Of a stretch of DNA of 64,000 nt, positions 37,505 through 47,285 are shown one piece after another. The stretch spans positions 20,884 to 84,883 of the forward strand of contig JAKSLE010000011.1 of NCBI GenBank assembly GCA_024401365.1, given 5' to 3'. The notes beneath the pieces were generated by a model. It searched no databases, was not told the origin of the DNA, and was given only the letters and a program-made list of their open reading frames with translations. This DNA is from Bacteroidales bacterium. Its GTDB lineage: Bacteria > Bacteroidota > Bacteroidia > Bacteroidales > Marinilabiliaceae. Position 1 is the stretch's first letter. Each line of letters starts with the position of its first letter. The translations under genes and the position numbers were made by a program.

Positions 37505-38911
37505 CTAATCGATCTCTTCTATGCCAGGGATTTGGATGCTAGGGTATGCGATTTTGATATCATTGTTCTTGTCGAGGACATAAGTGCGAGCGCCCTGTCC
37601 GTCGATACCCTGAGATACGCAACCGATAACGAGGGTATTCTCCACTGGGTTGAAGCTTGCGAGGCGAGGCTCTGGGGTCCATAAGCCTTCGCTATAGTAC
37701 CAAACCAAAGTAGGGTGGTATGCTATGATTTTGTCATTATTGCTGATGACTACGCAAGCGTTGTAGTACATTACCTCTGGGGCATCTCCGTGTGGCTCAT
37801 CCTCGCACAATACAACAGAGTATAAGAACTTATACTGGCCGTTGGACAAGCTGTAGCATAGGGCCAGTTTGCCGCTATTTTTGAAAAACAAGTCGGGAGT
37901 GTCCTCGTTAGACTCCTCGCAAGTAAGTTTCACGCCGCCATCGTAGATAGACTGAGCATTACCATTAAAAGTGCTGAACTCTACACATTTATTAGTAAAG
38001 CAAAGTTCCTCTTCAGGTTCAGCATCTTCGTAGAGGTCGTCACCGCCATCGCCACCATAAACAGGCTCCAGGTAAAAATCGGCATTGTACAAGTAGCAAT
38101 CAGAAGGGCCATCTTCTCCATGGTTTTTGATAGACTTGAAATGGAGTGCTGTAGACTCATACTCCTGCAACTCGAACTCCATATCGACCTTAGTATCGTC
38201 GCCGTTGCGTCCGCAAACAGACTCCATGACTATACGGTGGTTTACGAAATCCATACTCTTTATGGCAGTAAATCTATGTATATCCATGCGAGACATGGTA
38301 GAATAGCTTGCTGAGCCAAGTTTATTTGGGTTATTGAGGTTGAACGTTACGTATATAGCATCGTTGTCGGCGCACTCCCATCCGTCGGGATTGCTCAAAG
38401 CCTTTATGAACGCGTCCTTGCGGTCCTGATCAGTTGTCTTATGGAAATTCATCTGTTTAGGGAAGTATCCGAAGAAATCCTCCTCCTTTCCATCGGTATT
38501 TGAGAAAGAGACATTAATCTCTCCGTTGCTGAGGCGGGTAAACTCGACGGTACCGTTATATACCTCTGGGAATCCGTTGAAATTGTCTTTAGCTGCGAAA
38601 GAGAACTTGTTTGTTTTGCCATCTACAGGTATTAGTTTGCCTGAGATGCCCCAATGCTGTTCTATTTCAGAACTTTCGTACAGTACAAAGCATTGAGCAT
38701 TAGAGTCGTCGTTGAATACGTAGAACCCCAAGGCAGAATTTTCGGGTGTTTCTGTTTTGGTATACTGCTCGTTCAAGAGAACGGTGTACAGATCATTGTT
38801 CATAGAAGAAGATGATTCAGAAGAGTCGGAATCAGATGCAGGTCCGCTCTTTTGAGCATTGTTGCATGCGATAAGGCCCAACAAAGCGAGGCCTAGGGCA
38901 AAATGTTTCAT
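37505..38911 (-). CDS. Unrecognised lipoprotein, 468 residues
   Basis: Signal peptide with lipobox IAC (Cys about 16), then a Ser/Asp-rich linker (about 22-38). The rest is an acidic, beta-rich domain with several cysteines. I do not recognise a family. The central part ('YLEPVYGGDGGDDLYEDAEP' region) is strongly acidic. It has its own terminator and lies divergent to thrA. It is probably exposed at the outer membrane or periplasm; function unknown. Confidence 0.75.
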   Translation of the reverse strand: MKHFALGLALLGLIACNNAQKSGPASDSDSSESSSSMNNDLYTVLLNEQYTKTETPENSALGFYVFNDDSNAQCFVLYESSEIEQHWGISGKLIPVDGKTNKFSFAAKDNFNGFPEVYNGTVEFTRLSNGEINVSFSNTDGKEEDFFGYFPKQMNFHKTTDQDRKDAFIKALSNPDGWECADNDAIYVTFNLNNPNKLGSASYSTMSRMDIHRFTAIKSMDFVNHRIVMESVCGRNGDDTKVDMEFELQEYESTALHFKSIKNHGEDGPSDCYLYNADFYLEPVYGGDGGDDLYEDAEPEEELCFTNKCVEFSTFNGNAQSIYDGGVKLTCEESNEDTPDLFFKNSGKLALCYSLSNGQYKFLYSVVLCEDEPHGDAPEVMYYNACVVISNNDKIIAYHPTLVWYYSEGLWTPEPRLASFNPVENTLVIGCVSQGIDGQGARTYVLDKNNDIKIAYPSIQIPGIEEID

Positions 38912-39022
38912 AGTTTGATTTTAAAATTTGTTTTTTGCGCTCATACGTTCGTTGGAAGAAAAAGTTATGCTGATTTCGAGTAGAAGAGAGTACGTTTTTG
39001 GGCTATGAGAATATAGTGTGAT

Positions 39023-39070
39023 GGTATATGCTGATATAAGGGAAGGTAGTGTTTGCTCGCAATTTTTTTA
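39023..39070 (+). repeat. Dispersed intergenic repeat, copy 5
   Basis: Core GCTCGCAATTTTTTTA at 39055-39070, preceded by GGTATATGCTGATATAAG, which is shared with copy 6. It lies 131 bases before thrA. Confidence 0.8.
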
Positions 39071-39141
39071 AATCAGCAAGGATGAGACTAGAGCGGGGAA
39101 GGGGGGTAGAGAGTACTAAAGTTCTAGTATTTTGTATAAAT

Positions 39142-39176
39142 TTTGCAATTAGGTGTGTAAAATATCACTATCTTTG
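39142..39176 (+). promoter_or_regulatory. Promoter of the threonine operon
   Basis: TTTG at 39142-39145 and TATCTTTG at 39169-39176, 23 bases apart; the usual spacing is about 19-21. The start codon follows 25 bases after the -7 element, so the leader is too short for a peptide-based attenuator. Confidence 0.55.
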
Positions 39177-39200
39177 CAAGCAACAAAATATACCTGAAAA

Positions 39201-41621
39201 ATGAATGTACTGAAATTTGGTGGCACCTCGATGGGCACTGCGAACAGCATGACACAAGTTAAGCAGATTATCCTTAACCATGCTCAGCCAGTATGTGCAG
39301 TAGTTTCGGCCGTTAGTGGCGTCACAGATATGCTCCTTAGAGCTGCTGGCATTGCTGCTAAGGGAGAAGATTACAAGCCTTTGTTTGAGGAGATTGTCGC
39401 TAAACATCACAATATTACTGCTCAGCTATTCCTTCAGCCAGAAAAGGTAAATAACGAGTTGGCTCCATTGTTTGAGAAACTCGACAGCATGTTGCAAGGC
39501 GTTTGTCTTTTGCGAGAGTTGAGTACAAGAAGTCTAGAGACTATTTCGGGTTATGGCGAGAGATTTTCGTCATTGATACTTGCGCGATTGATACCTGGTG
39601 CCAATTTGATAGACAGCCAGTCGTTGATCAAGACAGAGCGCAGGGGCAGCAGGAATGAGGTATTGGAAGAATTGACAGATGCCAACATCAAGGGTATAGC
39701 AAGTCAGATAAAGGGTGTAAATATTTTCCCTGGCTTTATTTCATCGGACAAAGACAACGAGCCAACGACACTTGGTCGTGGTGGTTCGGACTATACAGCG
39801 GCTATATTTGCTTCGGCTCTCAATGCGGAAGAGCTTGAGATATGGACAGACGTCGACGGCTTTATGTCGGCTGACCCACGAATTATCTCTCGAGCATATG
39901 TGCTAGATCACCTAACATATTCGGAAGCTATGGAGCTCTCGCACTTTGGTGCGAAGGTTATCTATCCTCCAACGATACTTCCAGCGTTGAAGAAGAATAT
40001 ACCTATTTACATCAAGAATACATTTAATCCTACGGCACCTGGTACGCTTATTGACTCGGTAGAGAACAAGAGTTTGAAGACCAAGATTAAGGGTATATCA
40101 AGTATTCCTAATGTATCGTTGATTACTATCCAATGTATTGCGATGGTAGGTGTATCGGGTATGTCTATGCGTCTATTCCGTGCATTGGCGCAGAAATATA
40201 TCAATGTTATCCTTATTTCTCAGGCATCATCAGAGAATACGATTTCGATTGTTGTAGAGAAGAACGAGGCAGAGCGTGCTGCGCAAGTAATTAACGAAGA
40301 ATTTGCAGATGAGATAGTTAAGTCTCATGCGACAGCAGTTAAGATAGACAACAACATGGCTGTAGTTGCCATTGTAGGCAACAGGATGCGTCACAATACT
40401 GGTGTAGCAGGTACGCTATTCAACGCTGTAGGCAAGAATGGTATTAATGTTTACGCCATTGCTCAAGGTGCGAGTGAGGTAAACATCTCATTTGTTGTAA
40501 AGCAAGAAGACTTGAAGAAGACACTGAACGTGGTACACGATTCGTTCTTCCTCTCGCAGTATAAGGTATTGCACATTTTCCTAGCCGGTGTAGGTACTGT
40601 AGGTGGCAAGTTGGTACAGAAGCTCACTCAGCAGGCAGAGAAGTTGAGAAACAGCGATAAGTTGATGATACGAGTTGCTGGAGTATGTAACTCGAAGAAG
40701 AGAGTGTTGAATCCACAAGGACTAGACCTTTCAGACATTAAGTCGCTTCTCCAAGAAGGCGAGCCATCGACACCAAAAGAGTTTGCACAATCGATTATAG
40801 ATTTGAACCTTGCCAACTCAGTATTTGTTGACTGTACTGCATCGGCAGACGTTGCTGCGGTATATGATATGATGCTTGAGAACAACGTAAATGTTGTAAC
40901 AGCTAACAAGATTGCCTCTTCATCGGCATACGAGCACTACAAGAAGCTCAAGCAGACAGCAAAAGACAAGGGTGTACGATTCCACTTTGAGACAAACGTA
41001 GGAGCTGCGCTTCCGATTATCTCGCCAATCAATGACTTGATAAAGAGTGGAGACAGAATCTTGAAGCTTGAGGCAGTACTTTCAGGCACATTGAACTACA
41101 TCTGCGGCGAGTTATCGGCAGAGAAGCCATTATCTGTAGTAATAGCAGAGGCCAAGGCCAAGGGATATTCCGAGCCAGACCCTCGAGTAGACTTAAGTGG
41201 TACAGACGTAGCGCGTAAGATTTTGATATTGGCGCGTGAGTCGGGATATGCGCTTGAGATGGACGACATAGACAAGACACCATTTGTTCCACAAGAATAT
41301 ATGGATGTGGACTCGGTAGAGACATTCATGGAAAAGGTTAAGGAACTTGATGGTGAGTTTGAGGCGCGCAGAAAGGCGCTTGCTGATAAGGGATTGAAGC
41401 TCAGGTATGTAGCAACATTTGAAGAAGGCAAGGCTAGAATAGGCTTCAAGGAGGTAGGAGAAGAAGATCCATTGTATCACCTTGATGCTTCGAACAACAT
41501 TGTGTTGATTTCATCAGACAACTACAAGCAGCATCCAATGCAGATAAAGGGTTATGGTGCTGGTGCTGATGTGACTGCAAGTGGTGTATTCGCAGATATT
41601 ATAAAGGTTGCGAACCTATAA
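39201..41621 (+). CDS. thrA: Bifunctional aspartate kinase / homoserine dehydrogenase
   Basis: An 806-residue fusion. The aspartate kinase domain (about 1-290) shows 'VLKFGGTSMGTAN', 'GRGGSDYTAAIFA' and 'WTDVDGFMSADPR'. Two ACT domains (about 300-455) probably sense threonine. The homoserine dehydrogenase domain (about 460-806) opens with the NAD(P)-binding 'IFLAGVGTVGGKLVQKL' and has 'VTANKIASSS' and 'FETNVGAALPII'. It catalyses the first and third steps from aspartate to threonine and methionine. First gene of thrA-apgM-thrC. Confidence 0.97.
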   Translation: MNVLKFGGTSMGTANSMTQVKQIILNHAQPVCAVVSAVSGVTDMLLRAAGIAAKGEDYKPLFEEIVAKHHNITAQLFLQPEKVNNELAPLFEKLDSMLQGVCLLRELSTRSLETISGYGERFSSLILARLIPGANLIDSQSLIKTERRGSRNEVLEELTDANIKGIASQIKGVNIFPGFISSDKDNEPTTLGRGGSDYTAAIFASALNAEELEIWTDVDGFMSADPRIISRAYVLDHLTYSEAMELSHFGAKVIYPPTILPALKKNIPIYIKNTFNPTAPGTLIDSVENKSLKTKIKGISSIPNVSLITIQCIAMVGVSGMSMRLFRALAQKYINVILISQASSENTISIVVEKNEAERAAQVINEEFADEIVKSHATAVKIDNNMAVVAIVGNRMRHNTGVAGTLFNAVGKNGINVYAIAQGASEVNISFVVKQEDLKKTLNVVHDSFFLSQYKVLHIFLAGVGTVGGKLVQKLTQQAEKLRNSDKLMIRVAGVCNSKKRVLNPQGLDLSDIKSLLQEGEPSTPKEFAQSIIDLNLANSVFVDCTASADVAAVYDMMLENNVNVVTANKIASSSAYEHYKKLKQTAKDKGVRFHFETNVGAALPIISPINDLIKSGDRILKLEAVLSGTLNYICGELSAEKPLSVVIAEAKAKGYSEPDPRVDLSGTDVARKILILARESGYALEMDDIDKTPFVPQEYMDVDSVETFMEKVKELDGEFEARRKALADKGLKLRYVATFEEGKARIGFKEVGEEDPLYHLDASNNIVLISSDNYKQHPMQIKGYGAGADVTASGVFADIIKVANL

Positions 41622-41640
41622 TCCAGACAATAGACGACAA

Positions 41641-42840
41641 ATGAAGTATTTAGTAATACTTACAGACGGTGCTGCTGATGAGCCTATCGCAGAATTTGGC
41701 GGTAAGACATGTTTTCAGCAAGCCAACAAGCCAAATATAGACAAACTTGCCAGCATATCGTCGCTTGGTATGCTCAAGACTGTTCCAGATTCGCTTCATC
41801 CAGGATCTGAGGTAGCGAACATGACCATTATGGGTTATGAGACAGAGAAGTTGTACCAAGGTAGAGGCGTACTTGAAGCAGCTGCCATCGGTATTGACTT
41901 TGAGGAGACAGACTTGGTAATGCGTTGTAACATCTGTACACGTACAGAAGATACACTTGTAAACCATTCAGGTGGTCATATTACGACAGAAGAGGCGGGC
42001 GAGCTTATAGAAGAGCTCAATGCTAAGTTGGGTTCTGACCGTGTGAAGTTTTACAAAGGAGTCAGCTACCGTCATATTCTGATTATCAAGGGCGGTAAGA
42101 ATGACTTTACCATGACCCCTCCTCATGATGTTCCAGGGGCCAAGGTTGCAGATGTACTTCCAAAGCCTATGGGGGCAACCAGTGAGACTTGTGAGTTGAT
42201 AAAAGAGCTGATGGCTAAGTCGCAGGCTATACTTGAGGCGCACCCAGTAAACAAGAAGAGGGTAGCAGCAGGCAAGATGATGGCCAACACTATCTGGCCA
42301 TGGTCGGCAGGCTTCAAGCCAAGCATGCCTACCATCAAGCAGATGTACCCACAGATAAAGAAGGCAGCCGTTATTTCGGCAGTAGACCTTATATATGGTA
42401 TAGGCAGGTTGGCAGACATGGACCCTATCTATGTAGAAGGCTCTACAGGACTTTTCAATACCAACTTTGAGGGAAAGGCAAAGGCCGCTATAGAGGCGTT
42501 GAAGACCAATGACTATGTATATCTCCATATGGAGGCGCCAGACGAGGCAGGACACGAAGGTGATGCCAAGTTGAAGGTACAGACCATAGAAGATATAGAC
42601 AAGAAGGTAGTTGGTCCGATTATGGAGGCTGTGAACCTTGACGAAGTTACGATAGCGTTGTTGCCAGACCATCCTACGCCATGTGCAATAAAGACACATA
42701 CCCGTACGGATATTCCATTTATCCTACATAAGCCAGGAAGAAAGGCAGACGGTATCAACAAATATGACGAAGATTCAGCAAAGAACGGCTCATACGGGCG
42801 ACTTGTCCTTATGGAGTTCATGGCTGAGATGATGAAGTAA
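41641..42840 (+). CDS. ApgM-type phosphoglycerate mutase-like protein, probable homoserine kinase
   Basis: A 399-residue alkaline-phosphatase-superfamily protein of the cofactor-independent phosphoglycerate mutase (ApgM) family; ATG 41641 opens 'MKYLVILTDGAADEP'. Metal-ligand motifs are 'ILTDGAADEP', 'EAPDEAGHEGD' and 'LPDHPTPC'. It sits between thrA and thrC where a homoserine kinase gene (thrB) would be expected, and no GHMP-type ThrB is present. From memory, ApgM-like proteins in this context have been assigned homoserine kinase activity. The kinase role is inference; the family call is firm. Confidence 0.9.
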   Translation: MKYLVILTDGAADEPIAEFGGKTCFQQANKPNIDKLASISSLGMLKTVPDSLHPGSEVANMTIMGYETEKLYQGRGVLEAAAIGIDFEETDLVMRCNICTRTEDTLVNHSGGHITTEEAGELIEELNAKLGSDRVKFYKGVSYRHILIIKGGKNDFTMTPPHDVPGAKVADVLPKPMGATSETCELIKELMAKSQAILEAHPVNKKRVAAGKMMANTIWPWSAGFKPSMPTIKQMYPQIKKAAVISAVDLIYGIGRLADMDPIYVEGSTGLFNTNFEGKAKAAIEALKTNDYVYLHMEAPDEAGHEGDAKLKVQTIEDIDKKVVGPIMEAVNLDEVTIALLPDHPTPCAIKTHTRTDIPFILHKPGRKADGINKYDEDSAKNGSYGRLVLMEFMAEMMK

Positions 42841-42857
42841 ATAATAGAATACGATAT

Positions 42858-44141
42858 ATGAAATTCTACAGCACAAACAACAAGGAGCATTGGTCAGATT
42901 TGAAGAGTGCAGTGCTCAAGGGTCTTGCTCCAGACAAGGGCTTGTATATGCCAGAGTCTATTCCAGTATTGCCACAATCGTTCTGGGATTGGTTGCCAGG
43001 CAAGTCGATGGGTGAGATAGGTTTTGAGGTTTTGAAGCACTTCTTCTGTCCAGATATACCAGAAGACAAGTTCAAGGCTATGGTAGAGGATGCGTTTAAC
43101 TTCCCTGTACCAGTAGTTGAAGTTAAGAAGGGAGTATATTCGCTCGAGTTGTTCCATGGTCCTACACTTGCATTCAAGGATGTAGGTGCACGTTTCTTGG
43201 CTCGTGTTATGGCGTACTTTGCTGATTTCGGCGGCAGACCAATCAACGTACTTGCTGCTACATCTGGAGATACAGGTTCGGCAGTAGCCAACGGCTTCCT
43301 TGGTGTAAAGAACGTATATGTACACGTGCTCTATCCATCGGGTCTTGTATCAGAGATTCAAGAGAAGCAGTTTACGACACTCGGTCAGAATGTCACAGCA
43401 TACGAGGTAGCTGGTGTATTTGACGACTGCCAGCGCATGGTTAAGCAAGCGTTTATGGACCCAAAGATGTCAACAGAGCATGTATTGACATCAGCCAACT
43501 CTATCAACCTTGCGAGATTCCTCCCGCAGTCGGTTTACTACTTCCACGCTTTGGCTCAGATGCCTAAAGAAGATTGGGGTAAGTTGGTAATATGTGTACC
43601 AAGCGGTAACTTCGGTGATATTACTGCAGGTCTGATAGCTTGGAAGATGGGTATGCCAGTTAAGCGTTTTATTGCTGCTGTAAATGCAAACAAAGTATTC
43701 CCTGAGTTCTTGCAGAGCGGTAAATACAACCCACAGCCATCTATTGCGACTATCGCAAATGCAATGGACGTAGGAGATCCATCAAACTTCGCCCGTGTAT
43801 TCGAGTTGTTCAACGGCTCAGTAGAAGAGATGAAGAAGCTCATTTCGAGCCGCAGCTATTCAGACGAGCAGATTGGTGCTACGATGAAGAAAGTATCTGC
43901 AGAGACAGGTTACACATGTGACCCACACGGTGCTGTAGGCTATGCTGCATTGGAAGACGAGCTCAAGGGTGACGAGATAGGTATTTTCCTTGAGACAGCA
44001 CACCCTGCAAAGTTCAAGGCCACTGTAGAGAAGTACATTGGCAAAGAAGTAGAGATTCCAGCACGTTTGCAGAAGTTCATGGATGGAGAGAAGAAGTCGA
44101 TAGCTATCAAGGCAGACTTCAATTTGCTCCAAGTGAAATAA
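42858..44141 (+). CDS. thrC: Threonine synthase
   Basis: A 427-residue PLP enzyme converting O-phosphohomoserine to threonine. The opening 'MKFYSTNNKEHWSDLKSAVL' fits the family, the PLP lysine is in 'GPTLAFKDVGARF', and the substrate region 'ATSGDTGSAVANGF' and phosphate loop 'CVPSGNFGDITAGL' are visible. It starts 17 bases after the ApgM-like gene. The promoter of the next gene lies inside its last codons. Confidence 0.96.
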   Translation: MKFYSTNNKEHWSDLKSAVLKGLAPDKGLYMPESIPVLPQSFWDWLPGKSMGEIGFEVLKHFFCPDIPEDKFKAMVEDAFNFPVPVVEVKKGVYSLELFHGPTLAFKDVGARFLARVMAYFADFGGRPINVLAATSGDTGSAVANGFLGVKNVYVHVLYPSGLVSEIQEKQFTTLGQNVTAYEVAGVFDDCQRMVKQAFMDPKMSTEHVLTSANSINLARFLPQSVYYFHALAQMPKEDWGKLVICVPSGNFGDITAGLIAWKMGMPVKRFIAAVNANKVFPEFLQSGKYNPQPSIATIANAMDVGDPSNFARVFELFNGSVEEMKKLISSRSYSDEQIGATMKKVSAETGYTCDPHGAVGYAALEDELKGDEIGIFLETAHPAKFKATVEKYIGKEVEIPARLQKFMDGEKKSIAIKADFNLLQVK

Positions 44142-44154
44142 TATTCTATCTTTG
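44123..44154 (+). promoter_or_regulatory. Consensus Bacteroidota promoter inside the thrC 3' end
   Basis: TTTG at 44123-44126, exactly 20 bases, then TATCTTTG at 44147-44154. This is the best consensus match in the window. The following ATG (44159) lies only 4 bases downstream, so the transcript would be leaderless or nearly so, or would start inside the small gene. Confidence 0.7.
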
Positions 44155-44158
44155 CGAC

Positions 44159-44353
44159 ATGAAGCGTTGCATAAGATTGATAGCGATAATAGTGGGCACG
44201 GTGGCAGTTTTGTCATCGTGCGCATCTACATATAAGCCCTCGACAAAATACAAGCCTAAATGGAGATGCTCTGTGGATGAGCAAGATAGGGGAGTAGTGA
44301 TGGTAAAAATCGAGGAAAATAAGAGTGACGCTTGTGTGTTGGCAAGTAAATAG
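44159..44353 (+). CDS. Small lipoprotein, 64 residues
   Basis: Begins MKRCIRLIAIIVGTV and has lipobox LSSC (Cys about 21), then about 43 residues rich in Lys, Tyr and Pro ('STYKPSTKYKPKW'). Small lipoproteins of this kind are common in Bacteroidales and have no assigned function. If transcription starts at the promoter just upstream, the first ATG may be leaderless. It precedes slyD by 21 bases, so the same transcript may serve slyD. Confidence 0.65.
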   Translation: MKRCIRLIAIIVGTVAVLSSCASTYKPSTKYKPKWRCSVDEQDRGVVMVKIEENKSDACVLASK

Positions 44354-44374
44354 AATAACATTACAAGATAATAG

Positions 44375-44950
44375 ATGAAGATTGAGAAGAACGCCTTCGT
44401 ATCGTTGGCATATACATTGCGCACAGACGGCGCTGAGGGTCCTATTGTAGAGCAGACAACAGAAGAGACACCTCTTCGTTTTGTTTTTGGTGCTGGTCAG
44501 ATGCTTGAGATGTTTGAGAAGCATATTGACGGTAAGGAGGCAGGCGAGAAGTTCTCATTCACCCTCACACCAGAAGAGGCATACGGAGAGCGCGAGGAAG
44601 AGGCAGTAGTAGACCTTCCAAAGAGCATATTTATGATTAACGGTGAGATGAGGGATGATTTGCTTGTTCCTGGCTCACATATACCTATGATGTCGGAAGG
44701 CGGTCAGCGTTTGGATGGCATTGTATTGGCGGTTGATCAAGATACAGTAAAGATGGACTTCAATCACCCAATGGCTGGTGAGACCCTTAACTTTGAGGGT
44801 CACATTATAGAAGTCAGAGAAGCTACAGTAGAAGAGCTTATAGGTCCACAAGGCGGTTGCGGTGGCAGCTGTGGCGGATGTGGCGGTGGTTGTCATGGCG
44901 GAAGCTGTGGTGACGGAGAAGAAGGCGGTTGCTGTGGTGGTTGTCATTAA
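44375..44950 (+). CDS. slyD: SlyD-type FKBP peptidyl-prolyl isomerase
   Basis: A 191-residue protein. FKBP core is visible in '[21 protein letters not shown]' (in part), '[19 protein letters not shown]' and '[12 protein letters not shown]'-type sequence ('[18 protein letters not shown]'). The insert-in-flap domain lies between. The last about 35 residues form a Cys/Gly/His-rich metal-binding tail ([15 protein letters not shown] and GGCCGGCH). SlyD folds proline-containing proteins and delivers or stores nickel or other metals. Confidence 0.93.
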   Translation: MKIEKNAFVSLAYTLRTDGAEGPIVEQTTEETPLRFVFGAGQMLEMFEKHIDGKEAGEKFSFTLTPEEAYGEREEEAVVDLPKSIFMINGEMRDDLLVPGSHIPMMSEGGQRLDGIVLAVDQDTVKMDFNHPMAGETLNFEGHIIEVREATVEELIGPQGGCGGSCGGCGGGCHGGSCGDGEEGGCCGGCH

Positions 44951-44964
44951 AAAAGCGTACTAAA

Positions 44965-46044
44965 TTGGCTGGTAATATATTCGGACGTATATTTCGTCTA
45001 ACGACATTTGGCGAATCGCACGGTGCTGCGGTAGGTGGCATTGTGGATGGCATGCCTAGTGGGGTAGAGGTAGATATTGAGTTCATACAGAGAGAACTGA
45101 ACAGACGTCGTCCTGGGCAAAGTAAGATTACGACACCTAGAGACGAGAAAGATCAAGTAAAGATACTCTCGGGTGTGATGAACGGGCTCTCTACGGGTAC
45201 GCCATTAGCATTTGAGGTATTGAATGAGAATCAACATTCAAATGATTATGCTAATATAGTAGATACGTTCCGTCCGAGTCATGCCGATTATACCTATACG
45301 GAGAAATATGGGTTGAGAGACCACAGAGGCGGTGGCCGCAGCAGTGCCCGTGAGACAATCTCACGAGTAGTTGCAGGCGCTCTTGCCAAGTTGGTTTTGA
45401 AGCATTATGGTGTTACGGTAGAAGCCTATACCAGTCAGATCGGCGGTATTAAGTTAGCAGGAACATATCAAGATTATGATATAGCCAAGGCAGAAGAGAA
45501 CATAGTAAGATGTCCGGATGCTGAGGTGGCCGACAAGATGATAGCCCTGATAGACGAGGTAAGGATGCAAAAAGACTCCATTGGCGGTGTTATTACCTGT
45601 GTTGTAAAGGGCATGCCAGTAGGTGCTGGTGATCCATGCTTTGACAAATTGCAAGCCATGCTTGGTCATGCTATGATGAGCATCAATGCAGTCAAGGGTT
45701 TTGAGTATGGCTCAGGCTTTGACGGGGTAGAGATGCGAGGTTCGCAGCATAATGATATTTTCTATATGGAAGGAGACCGAGTGAGAACCAAGACCAATTA
45801 CAGTGGCGGTATTCAGGGAGGTATCTCAAATGGAGAAGATATCTATATGCGTGTAGCATTTAAGCCTACAGCTACTATCCTTATGGCACAGCATACAGTG
45901 AATGCCAAGCATGAGGAGGTAGAGACAGAAGTTAAAGGCAGACACGACCCATGTGTAGTGCCTAGAGCAGTACCGATAGTGGAAGCTATGGCTGCGATAA
46001 CTGTGTTGGATGCCATTTTGGTCAACAGATGCGTTAAGTGTTAA
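44965..46044 (+). CDS. aroC: Chorismate synthase
   Basis: A 359-residue protein. The start is taken as TTG 44965, giving '[20 protein letters not shown]'; there is no ATG in a suitable place and the family normally begins about six residues before the [11 protein letters not shown] signature. Other signatures are '[19 protein letters not shown]' and '[15 protein letters not shown]'. It makes chorismate from 5-enolpyruvylshikimate-3-phosphate using reduced FMN. It starts 14 bases after slyD. Confidence 0.95.
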   Translation: MAGNIFGRIFRLTTFGESHGAAVGGIVDGMPSGVEVDIEFIQRELNRRRPGQSKITTPRDEKDQVKILSGVMNGLSTGTPLAFEVLNENQHSNDYANIVDTFRPSHADYTYTEKYGLRDHRGGGRSSARETISRVVAGALAKLVLKHYGVTVEAYTSQIGGIKLAGTYQDYDIAKAEENIVRCPDAEVADKMIALIDEVRMQKDSIGGVITCVVKGMPVGAGDPCFDKLQAMLGHAMMSINAVKGFEYGSGFDGVEMRGSQHNDIFYMEGDRVRTKTNYSGGIQGGISNGEDIYMRVAFKPTATILMAQHTVNAKHEEVETEVKGRHDPCVVPRAVPIVEAMAAITVLDAILVNRCVKC

Positions 46045-46059
46045 CGCACCGATACGGTT

Positions 46060-47265
46060 ATGCATTCAAAGAAAAGAATTATTCTGTTAGATGCATTGCG
46101 TGGTTTCGCTTTGCTAGGGATAGCTTTAGCTAATTATCCAGAATTTTCTCTATATAATTTTATGAGCGACAGTCAGCATGCGGCTATGTCGACGGAGACT
46201 GTCGATACGTGGACGCAGTGGTTGCTATTGCTTTTTGTAGATGGGAAATTCTACACTATATTCTCTGTATTATTCGGTATAGGCTTTTCGATAATAATTC
46301 GCAATGCTATGGAACGAGGCGCTGACGGTATGAGAATCTTTTACCGTCGTATGACAGGGCTTGTTATCATAGGTTTTTTGCATTTGATGCTAGTTTGGAG
46401 TGGGGATATACTATTATTATATGCCCTGATGGGTATGATATTGCCAATATTCTATAAGAAAAGCAATAAAACTGTACTGACTTGGGCGGGTATAATGCTG
46501 CTATTGCCTGTGGTATGTGATGCGACGATAGTTATGACAGGGGTAGATCCAAGCAAGGTTTTCTATGATGCGTGGTGGTATTGGAACGGCAGATTTGGGA
46601 TAACAGAAGAGAATTTTGCATTCTGGTTGAGAGACGTGGAGTCGTATGACGGGGTATTGAAGTTTCTTTTTGCGGGGTCATTTGAGAGAATGTGGGAATT
46701 TGTGAGCAGTCATCGCTATTTTAAGGTACTCGGACTCTTTTTGATAGGAATGTATATAGGTAGGCAGGGGATTTTTTCCAGTGTTGCCCAGTATAAGATA
46801 CTTTTTAAGAGGGTAGCCCTATTGGCTGGATGTTTTGCTTTCCCGTTGTCGTTTGTCTATGCGTGGAGTGGGATGAACGGTCACCCATGGGGTGGGGTAG
46901 CACACAGTGTCCTATATATGCTCAGTGTTTATCCATTAGGCATGGGTTATATGGCATTATTGACCCTGCTGTTTATGCGGGCAGAAAAATGGAGATTGTG
47001 GAATATTCTTGCTCAACCAGGCAAGATGTCTTTGACCACCTATCTTTCGCAATCGCTACTTGGGATACTATTGTTTTACGGTGTAGGATTTGGATGGGGG
47101 TGCAATTTAGGTTTAGGTGAGACGGCGCTGGTATCTGTTGCGATATATTTATTGCTCACGCTATTTTCTTTCATTTGGATGCATTTTTTTGCATATGGGC
47201 CATTTGAGTGGGGGTGGAGGATGTTTACGCATGGGAAATATATCGGTATTCTAAAGAAAGAATAA
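46060..47265 (+). CDS. DUF418 family membrane protein
   Basis: A 401-residue integral membrane protein with about nine to ten helices. The opening 'IILLDALRGFALLGIALANY' and the C-terminal 'LTTYLSQSLLGILLFYG' and 'FAYGPFEWGWR' mark the DUF418 family, related to acyltransferase-3 membrane enzymes. It probably modifies an envelope component; substrate unknown. It begins 15 bases after aroC. Confidence 0.88.
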   Translation: MHSKKRIILLDALRGFALLGIALANYPEFSLYNFMSDSQHAAMSTETVDTWTQWLLLLFVDGKFYTIFSVLFGIGFSIIIRNAMERGADGMRIFYRRMTGLVIIGFLHLMLVWSGDILLLYALMGMILPIFYKKSNKTVLTWAGIMLLLPVVCDATIVMTGVDPSKVFYDAWWYWNGRFGITEENFAFWLRDVESYDGVLKFLFAGSFERMWEFVSSHRYFKVLGLFLIGMYIGRQGIFSSVAQYKILFKRVALLAGCFAFPLSFVYAWSGMNGHPWGGVAHSVLYMLSVYPLGMGYMALLTLLFMRAEKWRLWNILAQPGKMSLTTYLSQSLLGILLFYGVGFGWGCNLGLGETALVSVAIYLLLTLFSFIWMHFFAYGPFEWGWRMFTHGKYIGILKKE

Positions 47266-47285
47266 GCGAGATAGAGTAGTGGAAA

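Noticed and set aside
46031-46047. GCGTTAA-GTG-TTAACGC inverted repeat at the aroC stop
   Set aside because: It lies within the last codons and stop of aroC, is short, has no T run and sits between co-transcribed genes.
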